Source: Gnomoniopsis sp. IMI 355080 (lineage: Eukaryota > Ascomycota > Sordariomycetes > Diaporthales > Gnomoniaceae). Taken from it: 64,000 nt of DNA. A program made the translations under genes and the position numbers. Below, in pieces: positions 36,528 to 47,842 of this stretch. Below the pieces are notes generated by a model. It did no database searches. It had not been told where the DNA came from and saw nothing but the letters and a program-made list of their open reading frames with translations. Where the stretch lies: the NCBI GenBank assembly GCA_027946555.1, contig JAPEVC010000196.1:1-64000 (forward strand), read 5' to 3'. Position 1 is the first letter of the stretch, and each line of letters starts with the position of its first letter.

Positions 36528-37385
36528 CTACTCCCCTCGCTTGCCATCACCACTCTCCAGTCCATATCCACCCAGCTGCGTGCCGCCCATTCCATACGTC
36601 TTGCCCTCTGGCGCACGCCTGTTCTGACTTCGGGGTCCTCGATTCTTCAAATCCTCTCTCAGCCAGCCTAGCACAACCTCGCCTAGCCTTGAATTCCCGC
36701 TGCTCTCTCCTTCAAGCCTGGCCAAGAATGTTTCGGTAACGCCCCACTCCTTGACCGTGCCCATGTGCATATGCACCAAGTGGGTCGGCCACCCAGCCAG
36801 ATTGTCCAAGATATGCGTCGCATACACAATGGTACAATCCCTCGTCTCCGTCTCGCGCTTCAACCACGCCAGGAACTCAGCCCTCGACAAGACATCCAGA
36901 TCGACGGTAATCTCATCCAGCAACAGCACCGTCCACGGCCGCACCAAGCCCATGGCCAACTGCACGCGCCTACGCTCACCATCACTGACGGCGCTCATGC
37001 GCCACGCGGTGTCAATGTCCAGCACGTGCACCAGCTCGTCGCGCCGGGCCGGGTAGGCATCGCCGCCGACGGAGCGCAGCAGCTCGTTGACGCCAATGTC
37101 GGTGCGCACGATGGGGTTGAGGACCCACTCGAGGCCGAGGTAGGTGACGCCCTCGAGACCGTCTTTGAACGGGTCGACGCCCGAGATGGCGATGGAGTTG
37201 GAGGGCGCGAGGCGCTTGCCGGCGAGGAGGCGGAGGAGGGTCGTTTTGCCGGCGCCGTTGGCGCCGATGAGGCAAGTGCGTGAGCGTGGCGGCAGGTCGA
37301 GGGTGATGTTGCTGACGCCGAGGGAGGAGTCTTGGAATTGGTACGTGAGGTTGGTGACCTCTATAGAAGGGGGTTTGGTGGCCAT
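36528..37385 (-). CDS. caf16: Caf16-like soluble ABC ATPase
   Basis: Single-domain ABC ATPase without membrane segments, of the group of yeast Caf16, which associates with CCR4-NOT and Mediator subunits. 285 aa in one exon. The Walker A is GANGAGKTT (about residues 37-45), the signature is degenerate (VSDGERRRVQLAMGL in place of LSGGQ) and the Walker B is VLLLDEITVDLD. An H-loop (YATHILDNL) follows, then an unconserved Gly-rich tail. The start ATG at 37385 (MATKPPSIEVTNLTYQF) matches the family; the frame stays open upstream without an ATG. The exact cellular role in filamentous fungi is not known to me, and the Caf16 link is by family resemblance. Confidence 0.92.
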   Translation of the reverse strand: MATKPPSIEVTNLTYQFQDSSLGVSNITLDLPPRSRTCLIGANGAGKTTLLRLLAGKRLAPSNSIAISGVDPFKDGLEGVTYLGLEWVLNPIVRTDIGVNELLRSVGGDAYPARRDELVHVLDIDTAWRMSAVSDGERRRVQLAMGLVRPWTVLLLDEITVDLDVLSRAEFLAWLKRETETRDCTIVYATHILDNLAGWPTHLVHMHMGTVKEWGVTETFLARLEGESSGNSRLGEVVLGWLREDLKNRGPRSQNRRAPEGKTYGMGGTQLGGYGLESGDGKRGE

Positions 37386-38350
37386 GGTGAGTGAAAGTGG
37401 GATGTGGGATGAATACGAAGTGCGAGAGGATAAGCAAGGGCTGTTTGTGTGGATCAGTGCCGAGTATTTTGTGACGCTCTTGGGGGGAAACTTCCGGTGA
37501 CGAGTTCCCGGATGAGGAAGACAATGTCGATGACGCCGGGATATGAAGACCTGACGCTTGGCAAAATTGGACAGGCCTATTCGTAGGTCGCGCGCTTTCT
37601 TATTATGCCTTGTTGAGAATTCAGGTCCACCCAAAGCACTTGACCGAGAAAATAGTCAAAGTCGGGCGATGTCCGGACAATAATCACGACATATCGATCG
37701 AATTCAGCTCAACCGTCGAAGAAAGGATACGAGGGTTAGGGTGAGAGGCAATGTGATCGATGGGCTTTTGGTGTGAGTTAGCTGCTGTCGATCTGTTTTG
37801 GTTGATGGTTATTAATTCTTGCCTATGCCCTGTTTTGTTTCAACTTATTAAAAAAAAGTTTAAAACGGTCGCCTCTATTTGGACCAGTGCGATGAGTTCC
37901 GACCTAGAGTACCTCGGGTGATGTTGGGGGAAACGCAGCTGGGAATTTGTGACATGCTTCACTTCCAACCAGTCAAGCCAATTAGTTACTTGAGTTGACA
38001 TGCAAATATACTGCGCAATATATCACGCGTAGATATTCTCCAATGCTCATGAAATTGATCGGTATGTGAGGTCAAGGGTCGAGTCCCACCGAGATACAAT
38101 ACTTTAAAATTTCACATTACAGGAATAGACTGGATAGTTGTATGATCCTCAGGAGTTAACGTTCATGGTATCGTCCCGAGGTCAAGCCGGGTGTGGCAAA
38201 TATATGATCCTCAAGACGTCTCGTCCTGAGGATGCTTTTCGTTCGACAACGTCGATCTGATTTATCACAGAAGTAATACAGTTCAAGCACACTCATTCTC
38301 TTCTTCTTGTCAAATGTATCTTATGAACGAGCTCATATGAACCTTCAACG
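37386..38350. other. Divergent intergenic region with hairpin element
   Basis: About 1 kb between the divergent Caf16-like (-) and glycosylase (+) genes. The part next to the glycosylase holds a direct repeat and hairpin (38141-38233). The rest shows no coding frame. Confidence 0.6.
38141..38233. repeat. Direct repeat with stable hairpin upstream of DNA glycosylase
   Basis: TATGATCCTCA occurs at 38141-38151 and again at 38203-38213. TCGTCCCGAGG (about 38171) recurs as TCGTCCTGAGG (about 38221). The second copy folds into a hairpin: ATCCTCA (38207-38213) pairs with TGAGGAT (38227-38233) and GACG (38215-38218) with CGTC (38222-38225), around a TCT loop with one mismatch. It ends about 118 bp before the glycosylase ATG. 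Confidence 0.75.
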
Positions 38351-39154
38351 ATGGTGGCCACCCGGTCTCAGAGCAAGCTTGAGCTCCGCGTAACTAAGAC
38401 GACCCGCGCCAGCCAAAAGGCCACAGTCAAAAAGACCACAAAACTCATAAAGACAAGCGCACCGCCCCTCTTCATCCCATCGCAACCTTTCATCAACCCG
38501 GACATCTTCCAGCCCCCAGTCCGCCCATCCGGCGCCAGCCTCATCCAGGAATCCCTCTCCCACAACCTCTACTACCTCTGCGTACAAGCCATCCTCTGGA
38601 ACCAAACCCGCGGCGCACAAGCGCGGCCCGTCCTCGCGCAGCTCCTCACGCAATACCCGGATCCCGCCGCCCTCGCTGCTGCCGCCCTACCTTACTTGAC
38701 GGCCCTGCTCCACCCCATCGGTCTGCACAACATCCGTGCCGCGCGGCTGATTGCCTTGGCCAAAGCGTGGGTCGAGCGGCCGCCGTGCAAGGAGCTGCGG
38801 TATCGACGGGTGGGCTATCCGGTCAGAGGGTGCGGGCTGGATGTGAAACCCGGCGAGGCCTTAAGGGAGGATGATGAGAGGGAAGGGTGGGAGGTCGCGC
38901 ATCTGCCGGGAATGGGCGCTTATGCGTTGGATAGTTATCGGATCTTTGGGAGGGATAAGTTGAGGGGGGTGGAAGAGGAAGCGATTGAAAGGGGAGAAGA
39001 AGAATGGAGGAAGGTCTTGCCACTGGATAAAGATCTGAGAAGGTATCTGGTTTCAAGGTGGAGGGAAGAGGGTTGGGAATGGGATATGTTGACTGGTACC
39101 AAAAGAAGGTTGAGTGACATTGCGGACGAACCATCAACTGCAAATACTGATTGA
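38351..39154 (+). CDS. MBD4-like HhH-GPD mismatch DNA glycosylase
   Basis: Helix-hairpin-helix glycosylase resembling the catalytic domain of vertebrate MBD4, which removes T or U from G:T/G:U mismatches arising from deaminated (methyl)cytosine. 267 aa, one exon. A basic N-terminal tail (residues 1-40) is followed by the glycosylase core. SLIQESLSHNLYYLCVQAIL and LWNQTRG match MBD4's NRTSG region, then IGLHNIRAARLIALA. The HhH/catalytic motif LPGMGAYALDSYRIF places the catalytic Asp at about residue 194. The C-terminal LDKDLRRYLVSRWREE matches MBD4's EDHKLNKYHDWLW. There is no iron-sulfur cluster and no methyl-CpG-binding domain. An insertion of about 35 residues (about 145-180) precedes the HhH. 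Its presence fits a genome exposed to cytosine deamination, but that link is inference. Confidence 0.88.
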   Translation: MVATRSQSKLELRVTKTTRASQKATVKKTTKLIKTSAPPLFIPSQPFINPDIFQPPVRPSGASLIQESLSHNLYYLCVQAILWNQTRGAQARPVLAQLLTQYPDPAALAAAALPYLTALLHPIGLHNIRAARLIALAKAWVERPPCKELRYRRVGYPVRGCGLDVKPGEALREDDEREGWEVAHLPGMGAYALDSYRIFGRDKLRGVEEEAIERGEEEWRKVLPLDKDLRRYLVSRWREEGWEWDMLTGTKRRLSDIADEPSTANTD

Positions 39155-39649
39155 TGTTCACTGCATTGTATTCGACTGTTCTCTTTTATCTTGTCAGAAC
39201 GAGAGCGCAAGACAAAGTGTTATTACTTTATTCATATACATGAGCGCTGACTCCGAGGCCATTGCTGAATGCCCATAAGTCAGAGAGACATTTAATACCG
39301 CTAGCCTCGCTTTGTTATTGTGCCCCTTACCATGTCCCCAATCCTCGATCCAGAAACCATCATACTCTTGCAAAACAAGACAAGTAGTATCCTTTGGTAT
39401 AGCAAACGCCCGTTGACATGCAAAGCCTCCCCCGTGGCCCGTGACGCCTGCCTTGATGTTCAAAACAAGGATTTTCCAATCAAATAGAAGAAAATCTCCA
39501 GGATGCTCCAGAGTAGCGCAGACACAGATTACAAGCCCTTCCGACCAACTTCGGGTCTACATTCCCTTCCCTTCGTGTCATACCGTCTCACACCTGTAGT
39601 TGTACATTCGAGAGAGTCCGAATTGGCCGTGGAGCACTGACCGTGAACC
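39155..39649. other. Intergenic region between convergent genes
   Basis: About 500 bp of 3' flank between the glycosylase (+) and Cyk3 (-) genes. Nothing coding is seen. Confidence 0.6.
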
Positions 39650-42600
39650 TCAGCCCACACAATGCCACTCCGCAAAAACACACCATTTCGCAATTCGATC
39701 AGCCAGCACGAGGCCCCTCCACACGCCCTTCTCGGAACACTTGATAATCGTCTCCCAAGTTCCGCCATCACTCGTCTCCTCATCGCCACCCATTCCCCTC
39801 GCAGAGCTGCCAACGCCAATACCACGGCTACGATCTTCCTTCCTCATAAGGCGCAAGATCTTGCCACCGGGTGTCTGGATTGCCAACTTTGCAGGCTTCT
39901 TGCTCCCACCATTTCCGCTGTATGAGCTGGGATTTGATGATGCAGAGATACTCATAGCGGACCCAGGACGCGCGAATGGGACGGGACTAGCATTACCCGG
40001 ATTCGCGCTGGGTGTTTCCGGCTCAGAGGAGGATGGGTGCTGACGGATGGCGAAGACAAAGGTATTGTTGAGCGCGAGACGCTGGCATTGCGGCTGCACG
40101 ACATAGATGTCATGACGCTGGGCATGGGGTGTCGGATGGCGCGTGACGAATTCGTACGCCGGGTTCTCGCCAGTGTGGATGATCGGGATCGCGAAAGCCA
40201 TTGGGTGCGGAATGTCCTTGATGCTGTGCATAAGTCCCCGCTTACCGGCATAGACCTTCAGCGTGCCATGGCCCTCGTCCCCGGGCAGAAGCGCTTTGAC
40301 GGTGTAGCGCTTTGTGCCGTTGAACCACTCACACTGGGCGAGTGCGCGCTTCTTCACCGTGTCGCCGCTCTCAAAGAAGTCACCGTCTGAATCCCGGCTA
40401 AGGGCGCGGGTCTCCACTTCTGCCGCGATCTCGACATCGGCCGGCACATTAAACTTGACGTGGACCATTTCAAGATCCTCGATCCTGGTGAGGGACGTGT
40501 TGTAGTCGACCATATTCAGATCATTGATGAAGTATGGGGGACAGGCACAGGGAAGATTCAAAAGAGTCTCGTGTGCGACGGGTGGGCAAACATGCTGTTG
40601 CTCGTGGTGCTCTGGCATGTGAGTCCAGCAAAGCTCCGATGGTCGAGTAAGGAAATACCAGAAATCTGCTGATCCACTGCCGACGCAGGAATATAAAGCA
40701 CGCTTCGGATTTGACGGGCTACCGAGGCAGCAGTCCATCATACGCCATTCGCCGTCAATCAAGACAGCATTCCACCAGTGGTTCGGTCGTGGAAGCATGT
40801 TGGTCTCAGGAATTTCTCCAGGCGTTTTGAGGTAGCCTCGAACGACTTCACAGTGGAGACCAACAGCACCGCACATCTCCATGACCAGGACAGCATACTC
40901 CTCTGAACAAGCTCGCTTCTGTTGAATGACGCGGCGAGTGTCGACTTTGCCGATCCCTTCAATATCCTCCTCCCAGCAGATGACCTCAGCTACCCATGTG
41001 TAGATCGCCCGTAGTCGCTGGACATCACTCCGATACGGCCTACACACGTAGGTGGTTGCCAAAGTTATCGCCGTCGTCATAGGCGGAAGACTCTTCAAAA
41101 ATCGTGAATTCTTATCGACGTTCATGAAGTTGATCACTTGATAGTCAATTGGATTGCGAATCGGCAAGCCGTCTATGCCCTCATCACCCTCGATGCTGCC
41201 ATAGAGCTCGTCCACTGGATCGAGGGCAGGATAGTCCAACATTAGACATCTGTCCCTTCTCTCGTTTCTCTCGTTGCGGCTCAGCGTATTCGATCGATTC
41301 ACGTCACGGCGAACTTGAACCCAGTCAGTACCAGCGGCCAGTCCCATCTCTCGAACCGGATCTTTAGGGCCCATGGAACTGGAGAACGCAGACGTCGATG
41401 ACATGGCATTAGTTCCATCGGACATGCTTGGTGGCATTGGCGAGGCTTGTAGAGCCTGCATGGATTGCATGGAGCCGGTACCACTCATCGCAATATTGCT
41501 TCGACCAGTTGCAACGCCCGTCTTGGCCGTATCCATGAGCTTCTTGAAAAAATTGCGCTTTTTAGGTGAGGGTGAGGCTAGTCCTCCCAGATTCCCCATC
41601 TGATCGTCAACGAAGCCTGCCTGAGACTTGGGCCGTACAAAGGCGTCTGAAGCATGGCTGCTGTGGTAGCTCACCCCGGTGAATGGGGTCTCTGGTCGGT
41701 CGAGGCCTAGGTCGTGTATTCCGAGCGCACTCTGGGCGCGAGCCCTATTCTTGCGAGCCATACTCCCCGCGCTGGTTGCACTGATACCTCCGGCCGATAC
41801 TCCGCTCATAAGACTCCGATTCGTGCTCTGCGTAGCCGAACTGCTGTTGGTCTTGGAAGACGCACTCGTCGAGTTCGTCTTGGTAGTGAATGTTCGGCCT
41901 AGCATCTTCCCGACGTCGTATGTGGACCTCTTGCTCCGAAGCCTGCGGTCCGAGCCGTCAGCACGTGTATCCATGGATGATTTCGGCCTCTCGAACGCCC
42001 TCCCCTTAAGAGGTGGTGGTGGAGCCTGGTCATCCTCATCTTCGTCTTCGTCGGCCATGCTCACATTGTTGTGCGCATGCATATCTTGTAATCTCGACTC
42101 CATCCGCTGCACGTAAGAGCTCAGCTCAGCAGGCCGACCATCGTGACCATAACCACCTGAGTTGTTGTGATCTTGCGACGAAGTACCGCTTCCAGTGCCA
42201 TACCCCGAATCGCCATGCGTCAGCGCCATGGACGTCTGCGGCCGTGACTGTTTATCTCTCTTCCTTCTTGACTTCTGGTTCACCAGATCGAAAGATTCTG
42301 GCGACCATATGTCCACGGGGGCGTCAGGAGAATCAGGTTCGGGTTCCGGCTCACGCGACACTCCTAGCGCATCCAGTTGTTCCATCACACCGTCCATTGC
42401 CTCTCTCAACGGCGAGGGAGTCATGTTAATACCTGACCCGGCAGTAGAGGGGTTTGGCGACTGTGCTCGAGGAGTGTGATACCCGGGCCTTGGTTGCTGG
42501 ACCGCTGATGGAGGTCGGTACGGTTCATATTCATTACGGTCTTCGTACGATCCTCGAGAAGCATGTCTGGTGAGATCTGGTTGCATGCGGCTGTCGTAAG

Positions 42601-43662
42601 AGGCGTGAGAGCCATGACGGCTCAAATCATTGGGCATCCTGTTGTCATACGAAGCGTGACTGTCCAATTCATGTGATATCCTGGAATCGTAAGAAAGCTG
42701 TGAGCCATGCCTGCTAACGTCTCCTGGGGGGCGGGGCATTATGTGACTGTCATAGGAAAGGCTAGACCCATGCCGTGAAACGCCGACATGTCGATGCGGA
42801 GGAGGGGGTGGTGGAGGAGCATCGTCATCTTCGTCGTCGAGCTGAGGCTGATACTGTTGAGGAAGCTGTGAGTTGAAAGAGGGAGCAGGAGAGGGTTGCC
42901 TAGACCCTTGGCCGTAGCTCAGCGGCGTTCGTATCCTTCCTATGGCTTCATGTACTCCTCTCCGCGGCGTACGTATGCTACCTATGTCTTCTTGCACGCC
43001 CAAGTTGTGGTTCTGGCTCGGTGTATATGGTATCGGTGTGACAGAATCTCTCGTGAATCTGTCTCTGACTCTCGAATGATCTCTGACTCTAGACGAGTCC
43101 CTCACTCGCGAGGTATCCCTCACCGTCGAAGACTCCCTGACTCTCGATACATCTCTCACGGTCGACGATTCTCTCACCCTAGAAGGCTCCCTTGAAAGCT
43201 CCCTCGCCCGAACCGGACTGTCTCTGATGATCTCGGGCGTTTTTGCGGTCGAATAGTGTGGAGCTTTGGCGTAGGCCTCAAACGGCTTTCGAAAAGTCTT
43301 GGATTTGGCAGGCTGGCTCTGAGGAGGGGTGTTGGTTTGTTGGGGCAGAGGGCTGACGGATCGGCTCACGGGGCGAAAGTCATCGGGGAGGACCTCGACA
43401 AAGTTTGATGGAAACAGGCCGACCATTCTCCTATCCCGCCGCAGCCTGCCCGTCCACCATGACCCGTCGCCGGCGTTGAGGCATTCTATCAAGTCGCCCT
43501 CTATGAAACCTAGGTCCCGCTTTGACTGTTGAGGTTTGCGGCATCAGTAGGGTCTCCTAGGAGCAGCCAAATACCAGGTGGACATACCTCTCCTCCATAC
43601 GAATACACGGCCCTGCACCAACAAGGGAAGCGCGTAGGAAAAGACGGTGGCGGGGGGACCAT
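39650..43662 (-). CDS. cyk3: Cyk3-like SH3/transglutaminase cytokinesis protein
   Basis: Cytokinesis regulator of the Cyk3 family, acting at the actomyosin ring and primary septum. Two exons, 43662-43588 and 43525-39650, give 1316 aa. An N-terminal SH3 domain spans residues 14-70 (CWCRAVYSYGG, FIEGDLIECLNAGDGSWW, MVGLFPSNFVEVL). A long disordered Ser/Pro/Arg-rich region carries two tandem arrays: short VRD/VRE-SSR units (about 120-165) and four or five RHGS-SYDSR units of about 18-20 aa (about 250-340). The transglutaminase-like domain (about 860-1000) keeps a full candidate triad: Cys898 (KRACSEEYA), His941 (PNHWWNAVLIDGEW) and Asp956 (RMMDCCLGS). A Cyk3-type C-terminal beta domain follows. 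The first exon (MVPPPPSFPTRFPCW) splices inside the SH3 domain in frame. Confidence 0.93.
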
Positions 43663-45641
43663 CCTGTTCGAGGCTCGGAGGAGCTCCAAACACGCGATGG
43701 GAGAGTAGTCGGTGGTGTTCTAGTATTGGTTTGACCGATTGGATGGCATCGTAAGCTGTAGGTAACTCAAGATGAACGATCGACACGGTATAGACACGTC
43801 GAAGGGTCGAAACAAAGGTGCTGGTGGGGCGGGTAGCAAGCAATTCGAGCTGCCGGGGGATGTGGGTTTCGGGTGGCTGGGGGAGGTTTGGGGCTTTGTG
43901 CAGGAGCCGTCAATAAGGGATGCGAACGTCAGGACAGAGGAAAGAAAAAAGAATGTGTTGTGAGCATGCTGAGGTGTGCTATGCATTTGCAGTAGGAGGC
44001 TCATGGGGTCGAGAAGCGATGGACCGACACGTGCAGTTGTGGTTTTGCAAGTGGGATCTTCCCAACCACTTCAGTCCAACGAACTGGAGTCTGGATGCAG
44101 CGATGAAGGCGGATAGGATGCCAAATAAACAGTGGGCTGGCCACGGATCCCTGTCGGGCGTCTGCATTAGACTTAGTGCCCCCAGATTTCAGCCTCAGTG
44201 GGGCTCCCAGAAGGGTGCTAGTCCCAGGCTTGGGCTTCGGTATACTCTGGTTGTCGTGGCAACTATCGAGATAGAGGGGCGTATTGATGTTCGCCCTACT
44301 TAGGTGCGTTTCAAAGGTACCTCACTCAGTATGTGATGTCACTAGCACTCGAATATACCTAACCGAGCTGAAAACAATTGAGGCTGTCCCTTGCATGCTG
44401 CAACTACTAGTAGCACCTAGGTACGGCCTCCATGTCCGGGCAACGTCTCGAAGTGCTATTATGTACTAGTAGTTTGGAATTAGGTTCATGAGTCAGCTGG
44501 ACCGACAGCAGAGATCATCAGATCTCCCCGTCCCACGGTCTGTGCTTGGTACCTTTTCCAGGTTCGCAGCACAACGTATCTTGGCTTTTTGTGCAAGCCT
44601 TGAAAGTTAACGCACAGCCTTTCGCTAATAGGCACAAGCAGCCGGGCCAAAGATAATCATACCTACTATCATTACATGCTGCTGCTGTGTACCTGGGTAT
44701 TCTTTTGCCAGGATATGTTTCAGAACCCGCTGTATTCACCATATCACAGCCCTCATACTCCGGATATATTTTCCACGAGATGCAGTAGTAGATCTGTGTC
44801 GCCCTGTCTCGGTGTCGGTGGGCGGTTGCTAGGCGCCCAAGCGAGACGGTGCAGGTAGCTCGAATCGTCTTGAATCAAGGACATCTAGCTATGAAGAGAT
44901 CGATTGGAATGCAGCGACAGTTGGGAGTGCCTGTCAAGTCCTACCGTACCCAAGCCGCCAGGTAGGGCACCTATAGATTATAAAGGTTGCATATCTGCCC
45001 CTATTTCTTTCTCAGGCGCCTTGATTCCTTTGGCTCATAATCATCGCATTTTGCTCATGCACTAACCTTCACCATGAATTTGTCTCCCACCTTGTCCAGA
45101 GGAACAAGTACACCACGAATTGACTTTGAAGAAGCTCTGAAATCATTTCCCCATCTCGACAGGGGACCACCCAGGCACCCGGATTAGACCCAAACCCTGT
45201 TCCTACCCCCAGGCCGACCCCCCGGCCCGTACGGTGGTCCAAGCTCAAGGCCCACACTGCGCTGTCACTCGGTCACTCTAGATTGCCTAGGTAGGTAGAC
45301 CGTCTTTCTGGGCTCCGTCGCCCCACCAACCACTCAATTCAAACAAACCACCCGTCTTCCAACATTAAACTTCCTCAGCTACTCACCTCATCCCAACCCA
45401 CCAAAAAAAGAACAAATTTCTCTCCTCGACACTCTCCGAGACACTTCTTGCAGTGTTGTTGTCACTTTGGCTTTTCTGGTGGGAGGTGGCTGTCCGTGGT
45501 GCCAAAACGCAGCAGAAAGTTACAGCTGCCCTGCCAGCCCAATCTTGAAAGGCGGTCTGCAAACACCATCAGGATCCACTTGGACAGGCCCCAGCCACTT
45601 CTCCAGAAAGCCAGGACGAAACACCATCACCATCACACATC
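43663..45641. other. Divergent intergenic region
   Basis: About 2 kb between cyk3 (-) and the GCK kinase (+), containing both promoters. There is no supportable frame. CACCTAGGTACGG lies near 44415, and CCTAGGTAGGTAG (45286-45298) lies about 350 bp from the kinase start. The kinase leader is CA/CT-rich. Confidence 0.6.
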
Positions 45642-47842
45642 ATGGCTGAGGAGGACATTTCAGGGCACTTCGAGGTGTTGGAGGAGCTGGGCCGTAAGTC
45701 CCCAATTGCCTTTCTTCATTTCTTGGATTCAATGGGCATTTTCAGATATACTAACTACCTCACTAGGTGGTAGCTTTGGTGTCGTGTACAAGGGCATTGA
45801 GCGGGCGACGGGCGAGACCGTTGCAATCAAACATGTACTAAACCCTCCCTCCCTCAATTGTCTTTAGCGAGCGCATTGGACAGGAGCTGACCACCACTAG
45901 ATCGATCTCGAGTCTAGCGATGACGATATTCAGGAGATCCAGCAGGAAATCTCCGTTCTCAGCACTTGCGCCAGCCCTTTTGTCACCCAGTACAAGGCCA
46001 GCTTTCTGAGGGGTCACAAACTATGGATTGTCATGGAGTATCTGGGTGGCGGCTCATGTCTGGATTTGGTACGTTGCCGTCCCTTGGCGCCTTGCATTTG
46101 GCGCGCGCTAATTTTCGCCGCAGCTCAAAGCCGGTAACTTTACTGAGTCGCAAATCGCCGTCGTCTGTAGAGAGTTACTATTGGGTCTCGAGTATCTCCA
46201 CGCAGAGGGAAAGATTCATCGTGACATCAAAGCTGCCAATGTTCTGCTCGCAGAAAATGGAACAGTCAAGCTCGCCGATTTTGGTGTCGCTGCACAGCTC
46301 ACCAATATCAAGTCGCAACGCAACACCTTTGTGGGTACGCCCTTTTGGATGGCCCCGGAGGTCATTGAACAGGCAGGCTATGGATTCAAGGCGGACATCT
46401 GGTCATTGGCCATCACAGCCATGGAGATGGCCAATGGAGAGCCCCCTCTGGCCAACATTCACCCCATGAAAGTCCTCTTCCACATCCCAAAAAATCCCCC
46501 TCCGACTCTCGAGGGCCCCTTCAGCAAGTACTTCAAGGACTTTGTCGCACGCTGTCTGAACAAGGACCCCGACCTGCGGCCAACTGCGAAGGAGTTGCTG
46601 AAGCACAAGTTCATCTCTGCAGCTGGCCAGGTGGACCTACTTCAGGAGCTGGTGGAGCGGAAGCGCACGTACGATAACAATCAGACGCGAAGGCTGCACC
46701 CGGTCTATTACCAGGAGACCATGCAGACGATGGCCCGCAAAGAGGATGCAGATGATGGATGGACCTTTGACACAGTCAAGTCTATAGCGTACCTTCCTCC
46801 GCCTCCTCCCAAGCAATCTCCTCCCAAGCAATCTGCCACGAGCCGCAACTCGTCAGCAGAGCAAAATCTTCTGAAGGTCGATCCCAAGGATGCACCGCTA
46901 GACACGTCCTCACCACCTCCGAGTACCATGCGCAAAACCACCGTACGGCAAGTCTCAGCAGGAATCGAAGGGCGCCGACCAATTGTGCATGTAGACACAA
47001 ACGGCTCACCCAGGTCGTCCGTAGTGTCCGTTGTATCTCGCCAGCCCCTACAGGCCGATTTATCCTATGGAAACACAGGGTCAGACGCGCGTCCGTTCCG
47101 TCGTGTGCCATCGGATGACTCCGGGACGGGTTCTGCTGGGACCTCCGGAACGTCTAGGTCAGGGGAGTCCCGTGGGTCGAACGCAGAGAACCGCGACCCA
47201 AGACGGAAGCCTGCGACAGAGTATGCAAGCAAGGAAGCGGCTCTTGGTCACAGACTATATGTCAAGGCCATCGATCCTGTGCTGACCGAACTACATGCTC
47301 AGACCGCTGGGTCCAAGAAGCGCGAGGCACTGGCCAAACTTTCAGACGCCTTCGCCCAGCTCGACACAGTGGACCCTGAAGGGGCGCACCAGCTAATGCA
47401 GAGCATGGTGTACGCGATGGCTAAAGACAGGAAGCTCAGTCCCGCATTCCTCAACGGCATGAAGTCCGAAGATAAGGCAGCACCAGAGGGATACACCTAT
47501 GGTACCGTCATCAATATGAACAAGGCGCATCAAACGTCCGCCCCCAACAGTCCTGCGAAATTGAACCTCAACTCAGCCAATCCCCAGCTTCGAAGCCACC
47601 GGAAGCGTCGCGAGAGCCTGGCTCCTGAGGCCAGGCCAGTCACGCCGTCAACCCCATCACGGAATGACAGGTCGGACGAGCGAAGGCTACGCGAGCTCGA
47701 GAAAGCTCAGCTTGAGGCTCGCTTTCCAGGTCGGGAAGCTTCGCCGGGTATGGAGCATACCAAGCAATTGTCCGAGCAGCTCTACAATCGATGGGTCGGT
47801 AATCTACAGAGTCGCTGGCCGAACATCGCCAATGCCCACTAA
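45642..47842 (+). CDS. Ste20-family germinal centre kinase (MST3/Nak1/Kic1-like)
   Basis: Ser/Thr kinase of the GCK-III group. Fungal members (Nak1, Kic1, Sid1, POD-6, MST-1) act above NDR kinases in polarity and septation. Four exons: 45642-45693, 45767-45834, 45901-46068 and 46124-47842. They sum to 2007 nt, or 668 aa. The N-terminal kinase domain (about 10-260) has the glycine loop GRGSFG (17-22), Lys39, the catalytic loop HRDIKAANV (Asp130), DFG (148-150) and the Ste20 signature [10 protein letters not shown]. The linker is Ser/Pro-rich with a duplicated PPKQS. A C-terminal conserved helical region (about 470-560) ends in a basic/helical tail, [10 protein letters not shown]. The kinase is fully catalytic by sequence. 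I cannot tell from the window which GCK orthologue group it belongs to. Confidence 0.92.

Noticed and set aside
36765..37524. Long open frames on both strands over the Caf16-like gene
   Set aside because: Shadows caused by high GC at third positions; only the ABC ATPase frame has recognisable motifs.
38070..38100. GGGTCGAGTCCC, resembling a tRNA B box
   Set aside because: No matching A box or acceptor stem at the right spacing; more likely chance sequence near the hairpin element.
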